From: Lachnospiraceae bacterium C7
Lineage (GTDB): Bacteria > Bacillota > Clostridia > Lachnospirales > Lachnospiraceae
Reading direction: 5' to 3'
DNA: 48,505 nucleotides
NCBI GenBank assembly: GCA_900113385.1
Contig: FOPE01000022.1
Location: forward strand, 1-48,505
How positions within the stretch are numbered: position 1 is the first letter of the stretch; the number at the start of each line of letters is the position of its first letter. The position numbers and the translations under genes are program-made. The notes under the pieces were generated by a model. That model was not told the origin of the DNA and searched no databases. It saw only the letters and a list, made by a program, of their open reading frames with translations. Positions 24,296-32,818 of this stretch are shown in pieces.

Positions 24296-25636
24296 GTGGC
24301 AGATATAGAAGAAACAGTTGTAAAAAGAATAATGCCTCATAGCACAGAGGCAGAACAATCAGTTATCGGTTCTATGATTATGGATAAAGATGCCATAATT
24401 ACAGCTATGGAGATTTTGAATAAAGAGGATTTTTATGAAAAGCAATATGGTGAAGTCTTCCAGGCGATGATAGATCTGAATTCTGAGGGAGAACCTGTAG
24501 ACCTTATTACTTTACAAAACAAGTTGAAAGAGAAGGATGTTCCAGATGAAATATCAAGTCTTGGTTTTGTGGGAGACTTACTTGCGCAGGTTCCAACTTC
24601 AGCCAATGTTAAGTATTATGCAGAAATCGTAAAAGATAATGCAATAAAAAGAAGACTTATTCGTGTAAACGAAGGAATTGCAAACGAATGTTATGCAGGA
24701 AAAGCTTCAGTAGATGAAATATTTGATAAGACAGAAAAAGATGTTTTTGAAGTATTATCTACAAGAACAGGTGGCGAATTTGTACCAATTAGAACAGTTG
24801 TAATGAATGCCCTAGAAAAAATTGAAAAGGCATCAAAACAAACAGGTACAGTAACAGGTATTCCAACAGGATTCATTGACTTAGATTATAGAACAGCTGG
24901 ACTTCAACCATCAGACTTAGTACTTGTTGCGGCTAGACCATCAATGGGTAAAACAGCCTTTGTACTTAATTTGGCTCAGCACATTGCATTTCACGAGCAT
25001 ATGTGTACAGCGATATTCTCCTTAGAGATGTCAAAAGAGCAATTGGTTAACCGTCTGTTTTCATTGGAATCTCACGTAGATGCTCAAGCCCTTAGAACAG
25101 GTAATTTATCAGATTCAGATTGGGAAAGATTGATAGAAGGTGCAGGAATCATTGGTGATTCTAATCTTATTATAGATGATACACCAGGTATTAGTATTTC
25201 TGAATTAAGAAGTAAGTGCCGTAAGTACAAATTAGAGCATGATTTAAAAATAGTCATAATCGATTACTTGCAGTTAATGTCAGGATCAGGTAGAAGTAGT
25301 GATTCAAGACAACAAGAAATTTCTGATATTTCAAGATCGTTGAAAGCATTAGCAAGAGAGTTAAATGTGCCAGTTATTGCACTTTCACAGTTGTCTCGAG
25401 CAGTCGAACAAAGACCGGATCACAGACCTATGTTATCGGATTTACGTGAATCTGGAGCTATCGAGCAGGATGCCGATGTGGTAATGTTTATTTATAGAGA
25501 CGATTACTACAACAAGGATACTGAACTTAAAGGAATTTCAGAAATCATTATAGCAAAACAACGTAATGGTCCAATTGGAACAGTAAACCTAGCGTGGTTA
25601 CCAGAACTTACAAAATTTGCAAACTTAGAGCATTAA
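24296..25636 (+). CDS. dnaB: replicative DNA helicase DnaB
   Basis: This hexameric helicase unwinds DNA at replication forks (called DnaC in Bacillus). The N-terminal primase-binding domain begins MPHSTEAEQSVIGSMI. The RecA-like C domain shows Walker A ARPSMGKTAF, the EMSKEQLVNR segment, Walker B IVIIDYLQLM and LRESGAIEQDADVVMFIYR. The 446 residues are standard. The start is GTG, 14 bases after rplI, with AAGG somewhat far upstream, so translation may be coupled. A strong terminator follows. Confidence 0.96.
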   Translation: MADIEETVVKRIMPHSTEAEQSVIGSMIMDKDAIITAMEILNKEDFYEKQYGEVFQAMIDLNSEGEPVDLITLQNKLKEKDVPDEISSLGFVGDLLAQVPTSANVKYYAEIVKDNAIKRRLIRVNEGIANECYAGKASVDEIFDKTEKDVFEVLSTRTGGEFVPIRTVVMNALEKIEKASKQTGTVTGIPTGFIDLDYRTAGLQPSDLVLVAARPSMGKTAFVLNLAQHIAFHEHMCTAIFSLEMSKEQLVNRLFSLESHVDAQALRTGNLSDSDWERLIEGAGIIGDSNLIIDDTPGISISELRSKCRKYKLEHDLKIVIIDYLQLMSGSGRSSDSRQQEISDISRSLKALARELNVPVIALSQLSRAVEQRPDHRPMLSDLRESGAIEQDADVVMFIYRDDYYNKDTELKGISEIIIAKQRNGPIGTVNLAWLPELTKFANLEH

Positions 25637-25660
25637 TATTTTTAATTATAAAATATTAAA

Positions 25661-25695
25661 AAAAAGACCTTTGGAAAAATCCAAAGGTCTTTTTT
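25661..25695 (+). terminator. terminator of gdpP-rplI-dnaB
   Basis: AGACCTTTGGA (25665-25675), loop AAAA, TCCAAAGGTCT (25680-25690), then T. Confidence 0.95.
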
Positions 25696-25716
25696 CGTTC
25701 ATCACGAACTGTGTTT

Positions 25717-25732
25717 TTCAATACGTATTGAA
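25717..25732. repeat. perfect 16-bp palindrome
   Basis: TTCAATACGTATTGAA is a perfect dyad between the dnaB terminator and the 3' end of the convergent ferredoxin gene. No T run follows on either strand, so it is not an obvious terminator. A protein-binding site or a remnant is possible. Confidence 0.5.
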
Positions 25733-25794
25733 GAACAAGCTTATGAAATAACAAAATTTCAAAATGTTCTAAATGTATGCGAAGTAGGTGTTAA

Positions 25795-25965
25795 TTACTC
25801 TTCAGAAATAGCTCCTGTTGGGCAAACACCAGCGCATGTTCCACAGCTAATGCATGAATCTGCATCGATATTGTACTGTGTATCTCCAGCAGAGATTGCA
25901 CCAACTGGGCACTCTCCAGCGCATGTTCCGCAGCTTACGCATGAATCAGAAATTACATATGCCAT
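25795..25965 (-). CDS. 2[4Fe-4S] ferredoxin, clostridial type
   Basis: This small cytoplasmic electron carrier serves anaerobic redox enzymes. The 56-residue protein has two exact CxxCxxCxxxCP motifs: Cys9, 12, 15, 19 and Cys38, 41, 44, 48, each ligating a [4Fe-4S] cluster. The internal repeat (SCVSCGTCAGECPVGAIS and SCISCGTCAGVCPTGAIS) is clear. ATG 25965 is chosen because AAGGAGG precedes it; a longer frame back to 26040 is an artefact. It is monocistronic. Confidence 0.96.
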   Translation of the reverse strand: MAYVISDSCVSCGTCAGECPVGAISAGDTQYNIDADSCISCGTCAGVCPTGAISEE

Positions 25966-26028
25966 ATTAAGTTCCTCCTTATTAAAATAAAATTTGTAAA
26001 TTAGTGTATCGTCATATTGACTAATTTC

Positions 26029-26088
26029 ATTGTAACACAAAAAAAATTAAAAACAATACTTGCAAAATTTGTACTAATTTTTGTACAA
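26029..26088 (-). promoter_or_regulatory. ferredoxin promoter with upstream inverted repeat
   Basis: On the minus strand TTGTTT, 16 bases, TACAAT (plus-strand 26051-26056 and 26029-26034) forms a promoter about 65 bases before the start. Just upstream an inverted repeat TTGTAC (26069-26074) N8 GTACAA (26083-26088) could bind a regulator. Confidence 0.45.
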
Positions 26089-26177
26089 TGTGAAAAAAGT
26101 AACAAACTTTAAGTAGTTTTGTCTAACATTATTGTGCTTATGGGATAAAAATTGTTAAAAAAATATAAAATACTCTG

Positions 26178-26206
26178 TGGCTAATAGCTAATAATGGTGA
26201 TATACT
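26178..26206 (+). promoter_or_regulatory. possible extended -10 promoter of the Ser-rich protein gene
   Basis: TGATATACT (26198-26206) is an extended -10. The -35 at 26178 (TGGCTA) is weak. The rest of the gap 25966-26265 holds the divergent ferredoxin promoter region. Confidence 0.4.
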
Positions 26207-26265
26207 GATATGGGTAATTTGTAAGAAAAAATATTAAAATGAATAAGTTTCCAAAAGGAGGAACA

Positions 26266-27039
26266 ATGAAAGAGTTTAAAAGCAACAGTTTAACAAAAAG
26301 GATATTAAATTGTGCCATAAAGAGTGCAATTTTTTTAATGTGTTTAATAACTTTGATGTGGGCTACACCAAATGATGTAAATGCCGGTTTTAGAAGTCAT
26401 TCTAGAAGTAGTTTTCATAGTTCATATGGTCATTCTAGTGGTTCAAGTAGCTCTAGCAGAAGCCATAGCTTTTTTGGAGGTTCAAGAAAAAATAACCATA
26501 GCTCATACTGGGGTTCAAGTAATTCAGGGAGTTCAAGTAGTTCAAGCTCATCAAAGAAAGGATGGAGTAGTTTCTTTGGTGGATCAAAAAAATCAAATGG
26601 TTCAACTAGTTATAATGGCTCAAGTAGCTCAGGAAGTTCAAGCAGTTCAGGAAGTTCAAATGATTCAGGAAGTTCAAGCAGCTCAGAAAGTTCAAATGAT
26701 TCAGGAAGCTTAAGTGGTTCAGGAAGCTCAAGTAATCCATATGATTCATATAGTTACGGTAGCTCAAGTAATCCATATGATTCAGATAGCTACGGTAGAT
26801 CACGTGATTCAGATAATTTAGATGAATTAGATGATTTAGATGATTCAGATAGTTACGGCAGTTCAAGTGATTCATATGACACTGGAAAAACAAAAAAAGG
26901 TCATAAATATAAATCAAAAGGACATTATCATGGCTATAACAATGATTTACGTTCTAACTATGGTTGGCTTATTTTTTTAATAGTAGCCATAATAGCAGTG
27001 ATTGTAATAACAAAATATCGCCAATCTAAGAAAAAATAG
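26266..27039 (+). CDS. exported Ser-rich low-complexity membrane-anchored protein
   Basis: This is not a recognised family. Residues 1 to about 41 form a signal peptide or N-terminal membrane segment (KRILNCAIKSAIFLMCLITL, then MWATPNDVNAG). Residues about 42-200 are dominated by Ser, Gly, Tyr and His (RSHSRSSFHSSYGHSSG, repeated FFGGS, repeated SSNPYDSYSYG). They end in an acidic stretch NLDELDDLDDSD and a basic KTKKGHKYKSKG segment. A membrane helix near the C-terminus (WLIFLIVAIIAVIVIT) is followed by KYRQSKKK. ATG 26266 is chosen for the AAAAGGAGG site. Ser codon usage (TCA, AGT, AGC mixed) suggests protein-level rather than DNA-level repeats. It is probably exposed at the envelope. Confidence 0.6.
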   Translation: MKEFKSNSLTKRILNCAIKSAIFLMCLITLMWATPNDVNAGFRSHSRSSFHSSYGHSSGSSSSSRSHSFFGGSRKNNHSSYWGSSNSGSSSSSSSSKKGWSSFFGGSKKSNGSTSYNGSSSSGSSSSSGSSNDSGSSSSSESSNDSGSLSGSGSSSNPYDSYSYGSSSNPYDSDSYGRSRDSDNLDELDDLDDSDSYGSSSDSYDTGKTKKGHKYKSKGHYHGYNNDLRSNYGWLIFLIVAIIAVIVITKYRQSKKK

Positions 27040-27087
27040 TTAAGAAATTTACTGGTCTACAGTTCTAAAAAGGCAAGAATCTTGCAT

Positions 27088-27115
27088 TTGATATAATATT
27101 TTTATATGTTATAAT
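27088..27115 (+). promoter_or_regulatory. probable promoter of tsaC operon
   Basis: TTGATA (27088-27093), 16 bases, perfect TATAAT (27110-27115), with a start near 27122, 30 bases before the tsaC ATG. Confidence 0.55.
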
Positions 27116-27150
27116 AGAATGGACTATGGAATAAAAAAGAAGGTAGTACC

Positions 27151-28203
27151 ATGAATACTAAAGTAATAAAAATAGATTCAGATAATATAGATGAAAAATC
27201 TATGCAGGAAGCTGGTGATTTGATCGCAGCTGGAGAGTTAGTAGCTTTTCCAACTGAGACAGTTTATGGATTAGGTGGAGATGCCTTAGATCCAAAAGCA
27301 GCAGAAAAAATTTACAAAGCAAAGGGTCGTCCATCAGATAATCCTTTGATTGTGCATATTTCTAAGTTTGAAGATTTAGAATATATTGCAAAAGATGTTC
27401 CAGCTTCAGCTAGAAAATTAGCAGATAAATTTTGGCCAGGTCCATTAACCATGATTGTACAAAAAAATGAAAAAGTTCCATATGCCACAACAGGTGGAAT
27501 GGAGACGGTTGCAATCAGAATGCCAAATAGTAAAATTGCACTTGATCTTATTAGAAAAAGTGGAAAGCTTATAGCAGCACCAAGTGCAAATACATCAGGA
27601 AGACCAAGTCCAACAGAAGCACATCATGTAGCAGAAGATTTAGATGGTAAAATTGCTATGATAGTAGATGGCGGCTCTGTAGGTATAGGTATAGAGTCAA
27701 CTATTGTTGATTTAACAGAGAAAAAACCAATGATTTTAAGACCAGGTTATATTACACCAGAGATGTTGTCAGAGGTTTTAGGAGAAGAAGTAGTAATTGA
27801 TCCTGGAATTATAGCTGCGGATGACACTAAAAAACCAAAAGCGCCAGGAATGAAATACAAACATTATGCACCAAAAGCCAGTATGATTCTTGTAGAAGGA
27901 GAGCAAAGCAAAGTAATTAATAAGATTAATGAGCTTGCAGATGAGAAATCAAAAGATGGCAAAAAAGTAGCAGTGATTGCAACAGAAGAGACTAAAAGTA
28001 TGTATCGCACAGATGTTATTTTAAGTATTGGAAGTCGACAAGATGAAGATTCAATAGCAAGACATCTATACAAGATTTTAAGAGAATGCGACGACATGGA
28101 TGTAGAAGCAATCTATTCAGAAAGCTTTAAAACTCCAAGAATCGGTAATGCAATTATGAATCGATTATTAAAGGCAGCAGGACATCAAGTGATACACGTG
28201 TAG
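27151..28203 (+). CDS. tsaC: L-threonylcarbamoyladenylate synthase, Sua5 type
   Basis: The enzyme makes threonylcarbamoyl-AMP from Thr, bicarbonate and ATP for the universal t6A37 tRNA modification. The YrdC domain (about 1-210) shows FPTETVYGLGGDAL, KAKGRPSDNPLIVHI, FWPGPLTMI, VAIRMPN and APSANTSGRPSPT. The extra Sua5 domain (about 225-350) makes it the long form, like Bacillus YwlC. AAGGTAG lies before the ATG. It is 22 bases upstream of the phosphatase-like gene, an operon conserved with Bacillus ywlC-ywlE-upp. Confidence 0.95.
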   Translation: MNTKVIKIDSDNIDEKSMQEAGDLIAAGELVAFPTETVYGLGGDALDPKAAEKIYKAKGRPSDNPLIVHISKFEDLEYIAKDVPASARKLADKFWPGPLTMIVQKNEKVPYATTGGMETVAIRMPNSKIALDLIRKSGKLIAAPSANTSGRPSPTEAHHVAEDLDGKIAMIVDGGSVGIGIESTIVDLTEKKPMILRPGYITPEMLSEVLGEEVVIDPGIIAADDTKKPKAPGMKYKHYAPKASMILVEGEQSKVINKINELADEKSKDGKKVAVIATEETKSMYRTDVILSIGSRQDEDSIARHLYKILRECDDMDVEAIYSESFKTPRIGNAIMNRLLKAAGHQVIHV

Positions 28204-28225
28204 TTACAAAGTAAGGAGAGGGCAT

Positions 28226-28699
28226 ATGAAAGCTTATAGAAAGGTGATTTTTGTTGGAAAAAGCGGAACCTGTAGAGCACCAATGGCTGAAGGTATAATG
28301 CGAGACATCCTTGTGACAGATCCAATAGAAATTGTGTCTAGAGGGTTAGTAGTACTTTTTCCAGAACCAATCAATCAAAAAGCAGAAGCTGTTTTGATTA
28401 GTAACGGAATTAATTTCACAAAAAACTATATGTCAGTACAGTTGACCGACGAAGATATTACAGAATACACGCTTGTACTTACAATGGAAGAAACAATGAA
28501 AAATCGTATTTTAGAGCAATTCGATAATGCAAACGAAGAAAACACTTTTGTGTTATCTAGTTACGTTGGAGATGAGCTTGAAATAATAAATCCATATGGA
28601 GCACCACTCCAGACTTATGGGTTGTGTTATGAAGCACTTCGTAACACAATGAAAAAATTAGTAAAAATATTAGAGTTAGATAAAGGAGAAACACATTAA
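28226..28699 (+). CDS. low-molecular-weight phosphatase-like protein lacking catalytic residues
   Basis: By position and fold this is the counterpart of YwlE, the protein-arginine phosphatase of Bacillus. Active relatives carry a P-loop of the form VCxxNxCRSP with a nucleophilic Cys, and a DPF/DPY general acid. Here the loop reads [15 protein letters not shown], so the nucleophile position is Gly11 while Arg17 is kept. The general-acid site reads [11 protein letters not shown], with Asn122 instead of Asp. The rest of the fold is well preserved over 157 residues (SRGL, QLTDEDI, VLTMEE). It is probably a non-catalytic binding protein. AGGAGAG precedes the ATG, and the stop overlaps the upp start by one base. 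Confidence 0.8.
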   Translation: MKAYRKVIFVGKSGTCRAPMAEGIMRDILVTDPIEIVSRGLVVLFPEPINQKAEAVLISNGINFTKNYMSVQLTDEDITEYTLVLTMEETMKNRILEQFDNANEENTFVLSSYVGDELEIINPYGAPLQTYGLCYEALRNTMKKLVKILELDKGETH

Positions 28700-29328
28700 T
28701 GTCTAAAGTAGTAGTAATGGACCACCCATTGATTCAACACAAAATCGGTATTTTAAGAAGAAAGGATACAGGATCTAAAGAATTCAGAACATTAGTAAGT
28801 GAAGTAGCAGCACTTGAATGTTTTGAAGCAACAAGAGATCTTGAATTACAAGATGTTGAAATTGAAACACCAATTTGCAAAACAACAGTAAAAGAATTAA
28901 AGGGAAAGAAACTTGCTGTAGTTCCAATCTTAAGAGCAGGTCTTGGAATGGTAGAAGGTATGCTTGAACTTATTCCAGCAGCAAAAGTTGGCCACATTGG
29001 ATTATATAGAGACCCAGAAACAGCAGAACCAGTTGAATACTATTGTAAACTTCCAGAAGATTGTGCAAATCGTGAAGTATTTGTAGTAGATCCAATGCTT
29101 GCAACTGGTGGTTCATCAGTAGCAGCACTTCAGATGTTAAAAGATCACGGAGTAAAAAATATTCACTTCATGTGTATTATTGCAGCTCCAGAAGGTGTTA
29201 AGAGAATGACAGAAGCACATCCAGATGTTGATTTATATATCGGAGCATTAGATGATCATTTAGATGAAAATAGATATATTGTACCAGGCCTTGGTGATGC
29301 AGGAGATAGAATTTTTGGTACAAAATAA
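28699..29328 (+). CDS. upp: uracil phosphoribosyltransferase
   Basis: Upp converts uracil and PRPP to UMP for pyrimidine salvage. The 209-residue protein begins with [16 protein letters not shown] and contains [15 protein letters not shown]. The PRPP-binding loop is [11 protein letters not shown], and it ends [17 protein letters not shown], all diagnostic. AAAGGAG lies upstream within the preceding gene, and the start overlaps its stop codon (TAATG), so translation is coupled. Confidence 0.97.
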   Translation: MSKVVVMDHPLIQHKIGILRRKDTGSKEFRTLVSEVAALECFEATRDLELQDVEIETPICKTTVKELKGKKLAVVPILRAGLGMVEGMLELIPAAKVGHIGLYRDPETAEPVEYYCKLPEDCANREVFVVDPMLATGGSSVAALQMLKDHGVKNIHFMCIIAAPEGVKRMTEAHPDVDLYIGALDDHLDENRYIVPGLGDAGDRIFGTK

Positions 29329-29380
29329 TCAAAATATTAAAAATATATAGCAAATTTATACATAATCAAAAGTTTGTGTA

Positions 29381-29410
29381 TTGAAATTGTACATAAATCC
29401 ATGATATGAT
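29381..29410 (+). promoter_or_regulatory. probable promoter of the dCMP deaminase gene
   Basis: TTGAAA (29381-29386), 18 bases, TATGAT (29405-29410). The leader is about 95 bases. Confidence 0.5.
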
Positions 29411-29511
29411 AAAAACACTTTATATGATACAAGAAACTCTAAAGCATTGAGTCTTAAGTCGTTTTGGAACAAATTAAGACAAGATATAACATTACAGATT
29501 GGAGGTATCGA

Positions 29512-29997
29512 ATGAGTCAACCAACTAAGAGAACTAATTATATTAGCTGGGATGAGTATTTTATGGGGGTAGCACTTTTGTCAGCTATGCGATCCAAAGA
29601 TCCTAACACGCAAGTGGGAGCATGTATTGTAAGCTCAGATAATAAGATATTATCTATGGGATATAATGGATTTCCATTAGGATGTTCAGATGATGAATAT
29701 CCCTGGACTAGAGAAGGCGAGGATAACAAATACTTCTATAGTACACATAGTGAATTAAATGCTATACTTAATTACAGAGGTGGGAGCCTCGAAGGCGCAA
29801 AGATGTATGTAACTTTGTTTCCATGTAATGAATGTGCAAAAGCAATTATACAATCGGGAATACGAGAAGTTATCTATTATGACGACAAATATCAGCATAC
29901 ACCATCTGTCATTGCGTCAAAAAGAATGCTAAAATCAGCTGGAGTTGTGACTCGCAGATACGGACGAACAGGACGAGACGTGGAAGTTCATATGTAA
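29512..29997 (+). CDS. comEB: deoxycytidylate deaminase (ComEB-like)
   Basis: The enzyme deaminates dCMP to dUMP for dTMP synthesis. The zinc site is visible: HSE at His79-Glu81 and PCNEC at residues 104-108. The flanking ISWDEYFMGVALLSAMRSKD and IVSSDNKILSMGYNGFP are typical. ATG 29512 is chosen for GGAGG eight bases before it; an earlier in-frame ATG at 29464 lacks a site. The 161 residues are normal. Apart from its name it is not necessarily tied to competence. Confidence 0.93.
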   Translation: MSQPTKRTNYISWDEYFMGVALLSAMRSKDPNTQVGACIVSSDNKILSMGYNGFPLGCSDDEYPWTREGEDNKYFYSTHSELNAILNYRGGSLEGAKMYVTLFPCNECAKAIIQSGIREVIYYDDKYQHTPSVIASKRMLKSAGVVTRRYGRTGRDVEVHM

Positions 29998-30028
29998 GAC
30001 TTGATTTATTGACTTTTTTTTGATAGAT

Positions 30029-30170
30029 AGGTGAGCCTTTACGGGGACCTAGAATTAAATATTATGATAGAGGTTATTAAAAAAATTGATGTGAAAGATA
30101 AGCACATTGATTTATGGTAATTTTTAAATGTAATTTTAATTTTTAGAACTCCGTAAACGCCACCTTTTTT
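30029..30170 (+). ncRNA. candidate structured RNA or long-loop hairpin before the atp operon
   Basis: AGGTG-A-GC-C-TTTACGG (30029-30044) pairs with CCGTAAA-C-GC-CACCT (30151-30165), 14 pairs with one bulge and one mismatch. The helix continues inward with CTA, AA and TTAAA pairing to TTTAATT and TAG. A central arm TTGATGTG/CACATTGA around 30094-30118 caps it. Six T follow the outer arm. The shape is a rod of about 140 bases ending like an intrinsic terminator. It may be an independent small RNA, an atp leader element, or simply the terminator of the dCMP deaminase gene. I know no named family that fits. Confidence 0.45.
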
Positions 30171-30314
30171 ATTGCTTAATTTTATTAGCCGATTTCAGAA
30201 AAATATATAAAACAAAATTATAAATTATTTATAAGATTTGAAGAAAATGTGGCGATAAATACATATGACAAAGTATAAATTTGCAAGCAAAGAATGGACA
30301 AGGAGGTAGGTGAC

Positions 30315-30635
30315 ATGAGAAGAAAGAGGAGAAGTTCTAATGTTGTAGGAGAAAGTTTCGTTTTATTATTAGAATTTAGTCTAGATATGATAGTTCCCAT
30401 AGTATTATGTACCTTAGCCGGAGTTTGGCTAGGAAAAAAATTCGATATCATGTGGCTTACAGTAGTCTTTTTCTTTGTAGGAGCTATTGCAGGTGGACAA
30501 AACATTTACAAAACATCAAAAAAAATGATGCGTGATATGGATAAAAGCGATAAGAATAATCGTGACATTCAATTAGAGGAGTTTAAAAAAAGAAATTCTA
30601 AAATTGATAAAGAGTTACAAAATAAAGAAAAATAA
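30315..30635 (+). CDS. atpZ: AtpZ/AtpI-family membrane protein
   Basis: This small two-helix membrane protein at the head of many ATP synthase operons has been linked to c-ring assembly and Mg2+/Ca2+ supply. The 106-residue protein has a basic start (MRRKRRSS), two membrane helices (about 20-43 and 49-68, with GVWLGKKFDIMWLTVVFFFV between and across them) and a charged C-terminal tail. ATG 30315 is chosen because AGGAGGTAGGTGAC precedes it. It is the first gene of the atp operon. Confidence 0.8.
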   Translation: MRRKRRSSNVVGESFVLLLEFSLDMIVPIVLCTLAGVWLGKKFDIMWLTVVFFFVGAIAGGQNIYKTSKKMMRDMDKSDKNNRDIQLEEFKKRNSKIDKELQNKEK

Positions 30636-30747
30636 GTCATTATTAATGAGAGATAAATTAATAATAAATTAGTTGATGAAACTAAGAATTTATTGTTAAA
30701 AGACGATAAAAAGAATATGAATGGGCGTTTAAAGCAAGGAGATAATT

Positions 30748-31200
30748 ATGTTAAGAAGATTAAATGATTCTTTGCCAGGTCTAATATCTGGAATAATTGT
30801 TTATGGAGTTATCATACAGTTAATAGGTGTATGGTTTGTTGAAGATAAAGTTTCATACAGCATAGGGCTATGGTATGGAGCCGTGATAGCATCATGGCTT
30901 GCAATTAATATAGCACAAGTTATTAGAGATGCTGTAGATTTACAAAATTCTGATAAAGCCAATCGCAAAATTATAGCAAAAAGTTTAATGCGTTATATAG
31001 TTGTTGTAATTTTGTTTAGTATATTGGGCTATTTTAAATTTGGAAATTTGTTTATGGCATTCGTAGGAGTTATGGGCCTTAAAATATCGGCCTATGCTCA
31101 ACCCATCACGAAAAAGCTTATAAACAAATTGCTTGGCAGAAGTGATGCATCTGTTGAGGAAGAAAATAGCGAAAAATTGGATAAGGAGGTGACTTTGTGA
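30748..31200 (+). CDS. atpI: ATP synthase subunit I
   Basis: AtpI is a small membrane protein that helps assemble the c ring, especially in Na+-translocating enzymes. The 150 residues have four predicted membrane helices (about 10-30, 38-57, 78-95 and 98-115) and an acidic, soluble C-terminus (ASVEEENSEKLDKEV). AAGGAG precedes the ATG. Its stop overlaps the GTG start of atpB, so the two are coupled. The identification rests on topology, size and position. Confidence 0.8.
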   Translation: MLRRLNDSLPGLISGIIVYGVIIQLIGVWFVEDKVSYSIGLWYGAVIASWLAINIAQVIRDAVDLQNSDKANRKIIAKSLMRYIVVVILFSILGYFKFGNLFMAFVGVMGLKISAYAQPITKKLINKLLGRSDASVEEENSEKLDKEVTL

Positions 31201-31934
31201 ATCAAGCAATACTTTTGTCGTCAGGAGCCGAAAATATTGACTTTATGATACATGGACTATATAAGTTTCAATTATTCGGACAAACCGTTTATATTACGAC
31301 GACGCATGTTTGTACGTTCATAATAATGGCATTTCTTGTCATTTTTTCATTTGTTGTTCGTGCAAAAATGAAGCATGCTACAGAAGTCCCAAAAGGATTC
31401 CAAAATGTTATGGAGATGATGGTCGATGCGCTAGATGGCATGGTAGAAAGCTCCATGGGACGTTGGGCTCCAAAATTCGTTAACTACATCAGTACAATCT
31501 TTGTATTTATACTGTTGAGTAACATTTCAGGTTTGTTGGGCCTTAGACCACCAACAGCAGATTATGGTGTAACATTTCCACTAGGTGTAATGACATTTAT
31601 TCTGATTCACTTTAACCAGTTTAAGCATCAAAGCGGTAAGAAGATATGGACAGATATGTGTTCCCCATTACCACCATGGTTACCAATTTGGTTACCAATT
31701 AACTTAATCAGTGAGATTGCGGTTCCAATTTCATTGTCTTTGCGTTTATTTGCAAATATTTTGTCAGGAACAGTAATGATGGCACTGATTTATGGATTGC
31801 TAGGAAAAATCGCAGTTATTTGGCCAGCAGCACTCCATGTTTATTTTGACTTGTTCTCAGGAGCAATTCAAACATATGTATTCTGTATGTTAACTATGAC
31901 ATACATTACTCAGGCTTGTGAGTCTGATGATTAA
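31197..31934 (+). CDS. atpB: ATP synthase subunit a
   Basis: Subunit a forms the two half-channels that bring Na+ or H+ to the c ring. The essential Arg lies in SLSLRLFANILSGTVM, and YVFCMLTMTYITQA is the last helix. The upstream helices include FVNYISTIFVFILLSNISGL. The 245 residues are normal. The start is GTG behind AAGGAGGTGACTTT and overlaps the atpI stop. Confidence 0.95.
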   Translation: MNQAILLSSGAENIDFMIHGLYKFQLFGQTVYITTTHVCTFIIMAFLVIFSFVVRAKMKHATEVPKGFQNVMEMMVDALDGMVESSMGRWAPKFVNYISTIFVFILLSNISGLLGLRPPTADYGVTFPLGVMTFILIHFNQFKHQSGKKIWTDMCSPLPPWLPIWLPINLISEIAVPISLSLRLFANILSGTVMMALIYGLLGKIAVIWPAALHVYFDLFSGAIQTYVFCMLTMTYITQACESDD

Positions 31935-31954
31935 AAATTTGTTCAAACAAGTAA

Positions 31955-32236
<282 letters not shown>

Positions 32237-32284
32237 TTAAGGAATGATTGGAAGTGAAAATCCAATAGAAAGGAGAGTTTAAGA

Positions 32285-32818
32285 TTGCTCATAGCAGAAG
32301 GATTTACAAGATTGTTTGGCTTAGATATACAACTTCTTTTTGATGCTGCTTTAATTTGTATCTCAGTTATTGTATTGTCTTTCGTTATGTCTTACAACTT
32401 GTTCAACCCTGTAAGAAAAATCTTAAAGGATAGACAAGAAAGAATTGCGAATGATATTAATGATGCAGAGACAGATAAAGAGCAAGCTGCAAAATTAAAA
32501 GCTGAATATGAAGCTAAACTTAAAAATATTGATAAAGAAGCTGAGACAATTTTATCTGAGGCTCGTCAAAAAGCCCTCAAACAAGAAGCTAAAATTGTTG
32601 AAGAAGCAAAAGAAGAAGCCTTCCGTATCACAAAAAGAGCTCAGCAAGAAGCTGAACTTGAGAAAAACCGTGCTATGGATGAGATGAAGCAAGAAGTTAT
32701 TCAGATTGCTTCACTTATGGCTAGTAAAGTTGTAGCTGCAAATATTGATACATCTATCCAAGAACAATTGATAGATGAAACATTAAGAGAGATGGGTGAT
32801 TCAACATGGCAAAGCTAG
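32285..32818 (+). CDS. atpF: ATP synthase subunit b
   Basis: Subunit b is the peripheral stalk linking the membrane part to F1. One N-terminal membrane helix (about 12-36) is followed by FNPVRKILKDRQERIANDI and a long Ala/Glu/Lys-rich coiled coil. It ends with MASKVVAANIDTSIQEQLID, which contacts delta. The start is TTG at 32285 with AAGGAGAG nine bases upstream; no better ATG exists. It overlaps atpH by 13 bases. Confidence 0.94.
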   Translation: MLIAEGFTRLFGLDIQLLFDAALICISVIVLSFVMSYNLFNPVRKILKDRQERIANDINDAETDKEQAAKLKAEYEAKLKNIDKEAETILSEARQKALKQEAKIVEEAKEEAFRITKRAQQEAELEKNRAMDEMKQEVIQIASLMASKVVAANIDTSIQEQLIDETLREMGDSTWQS

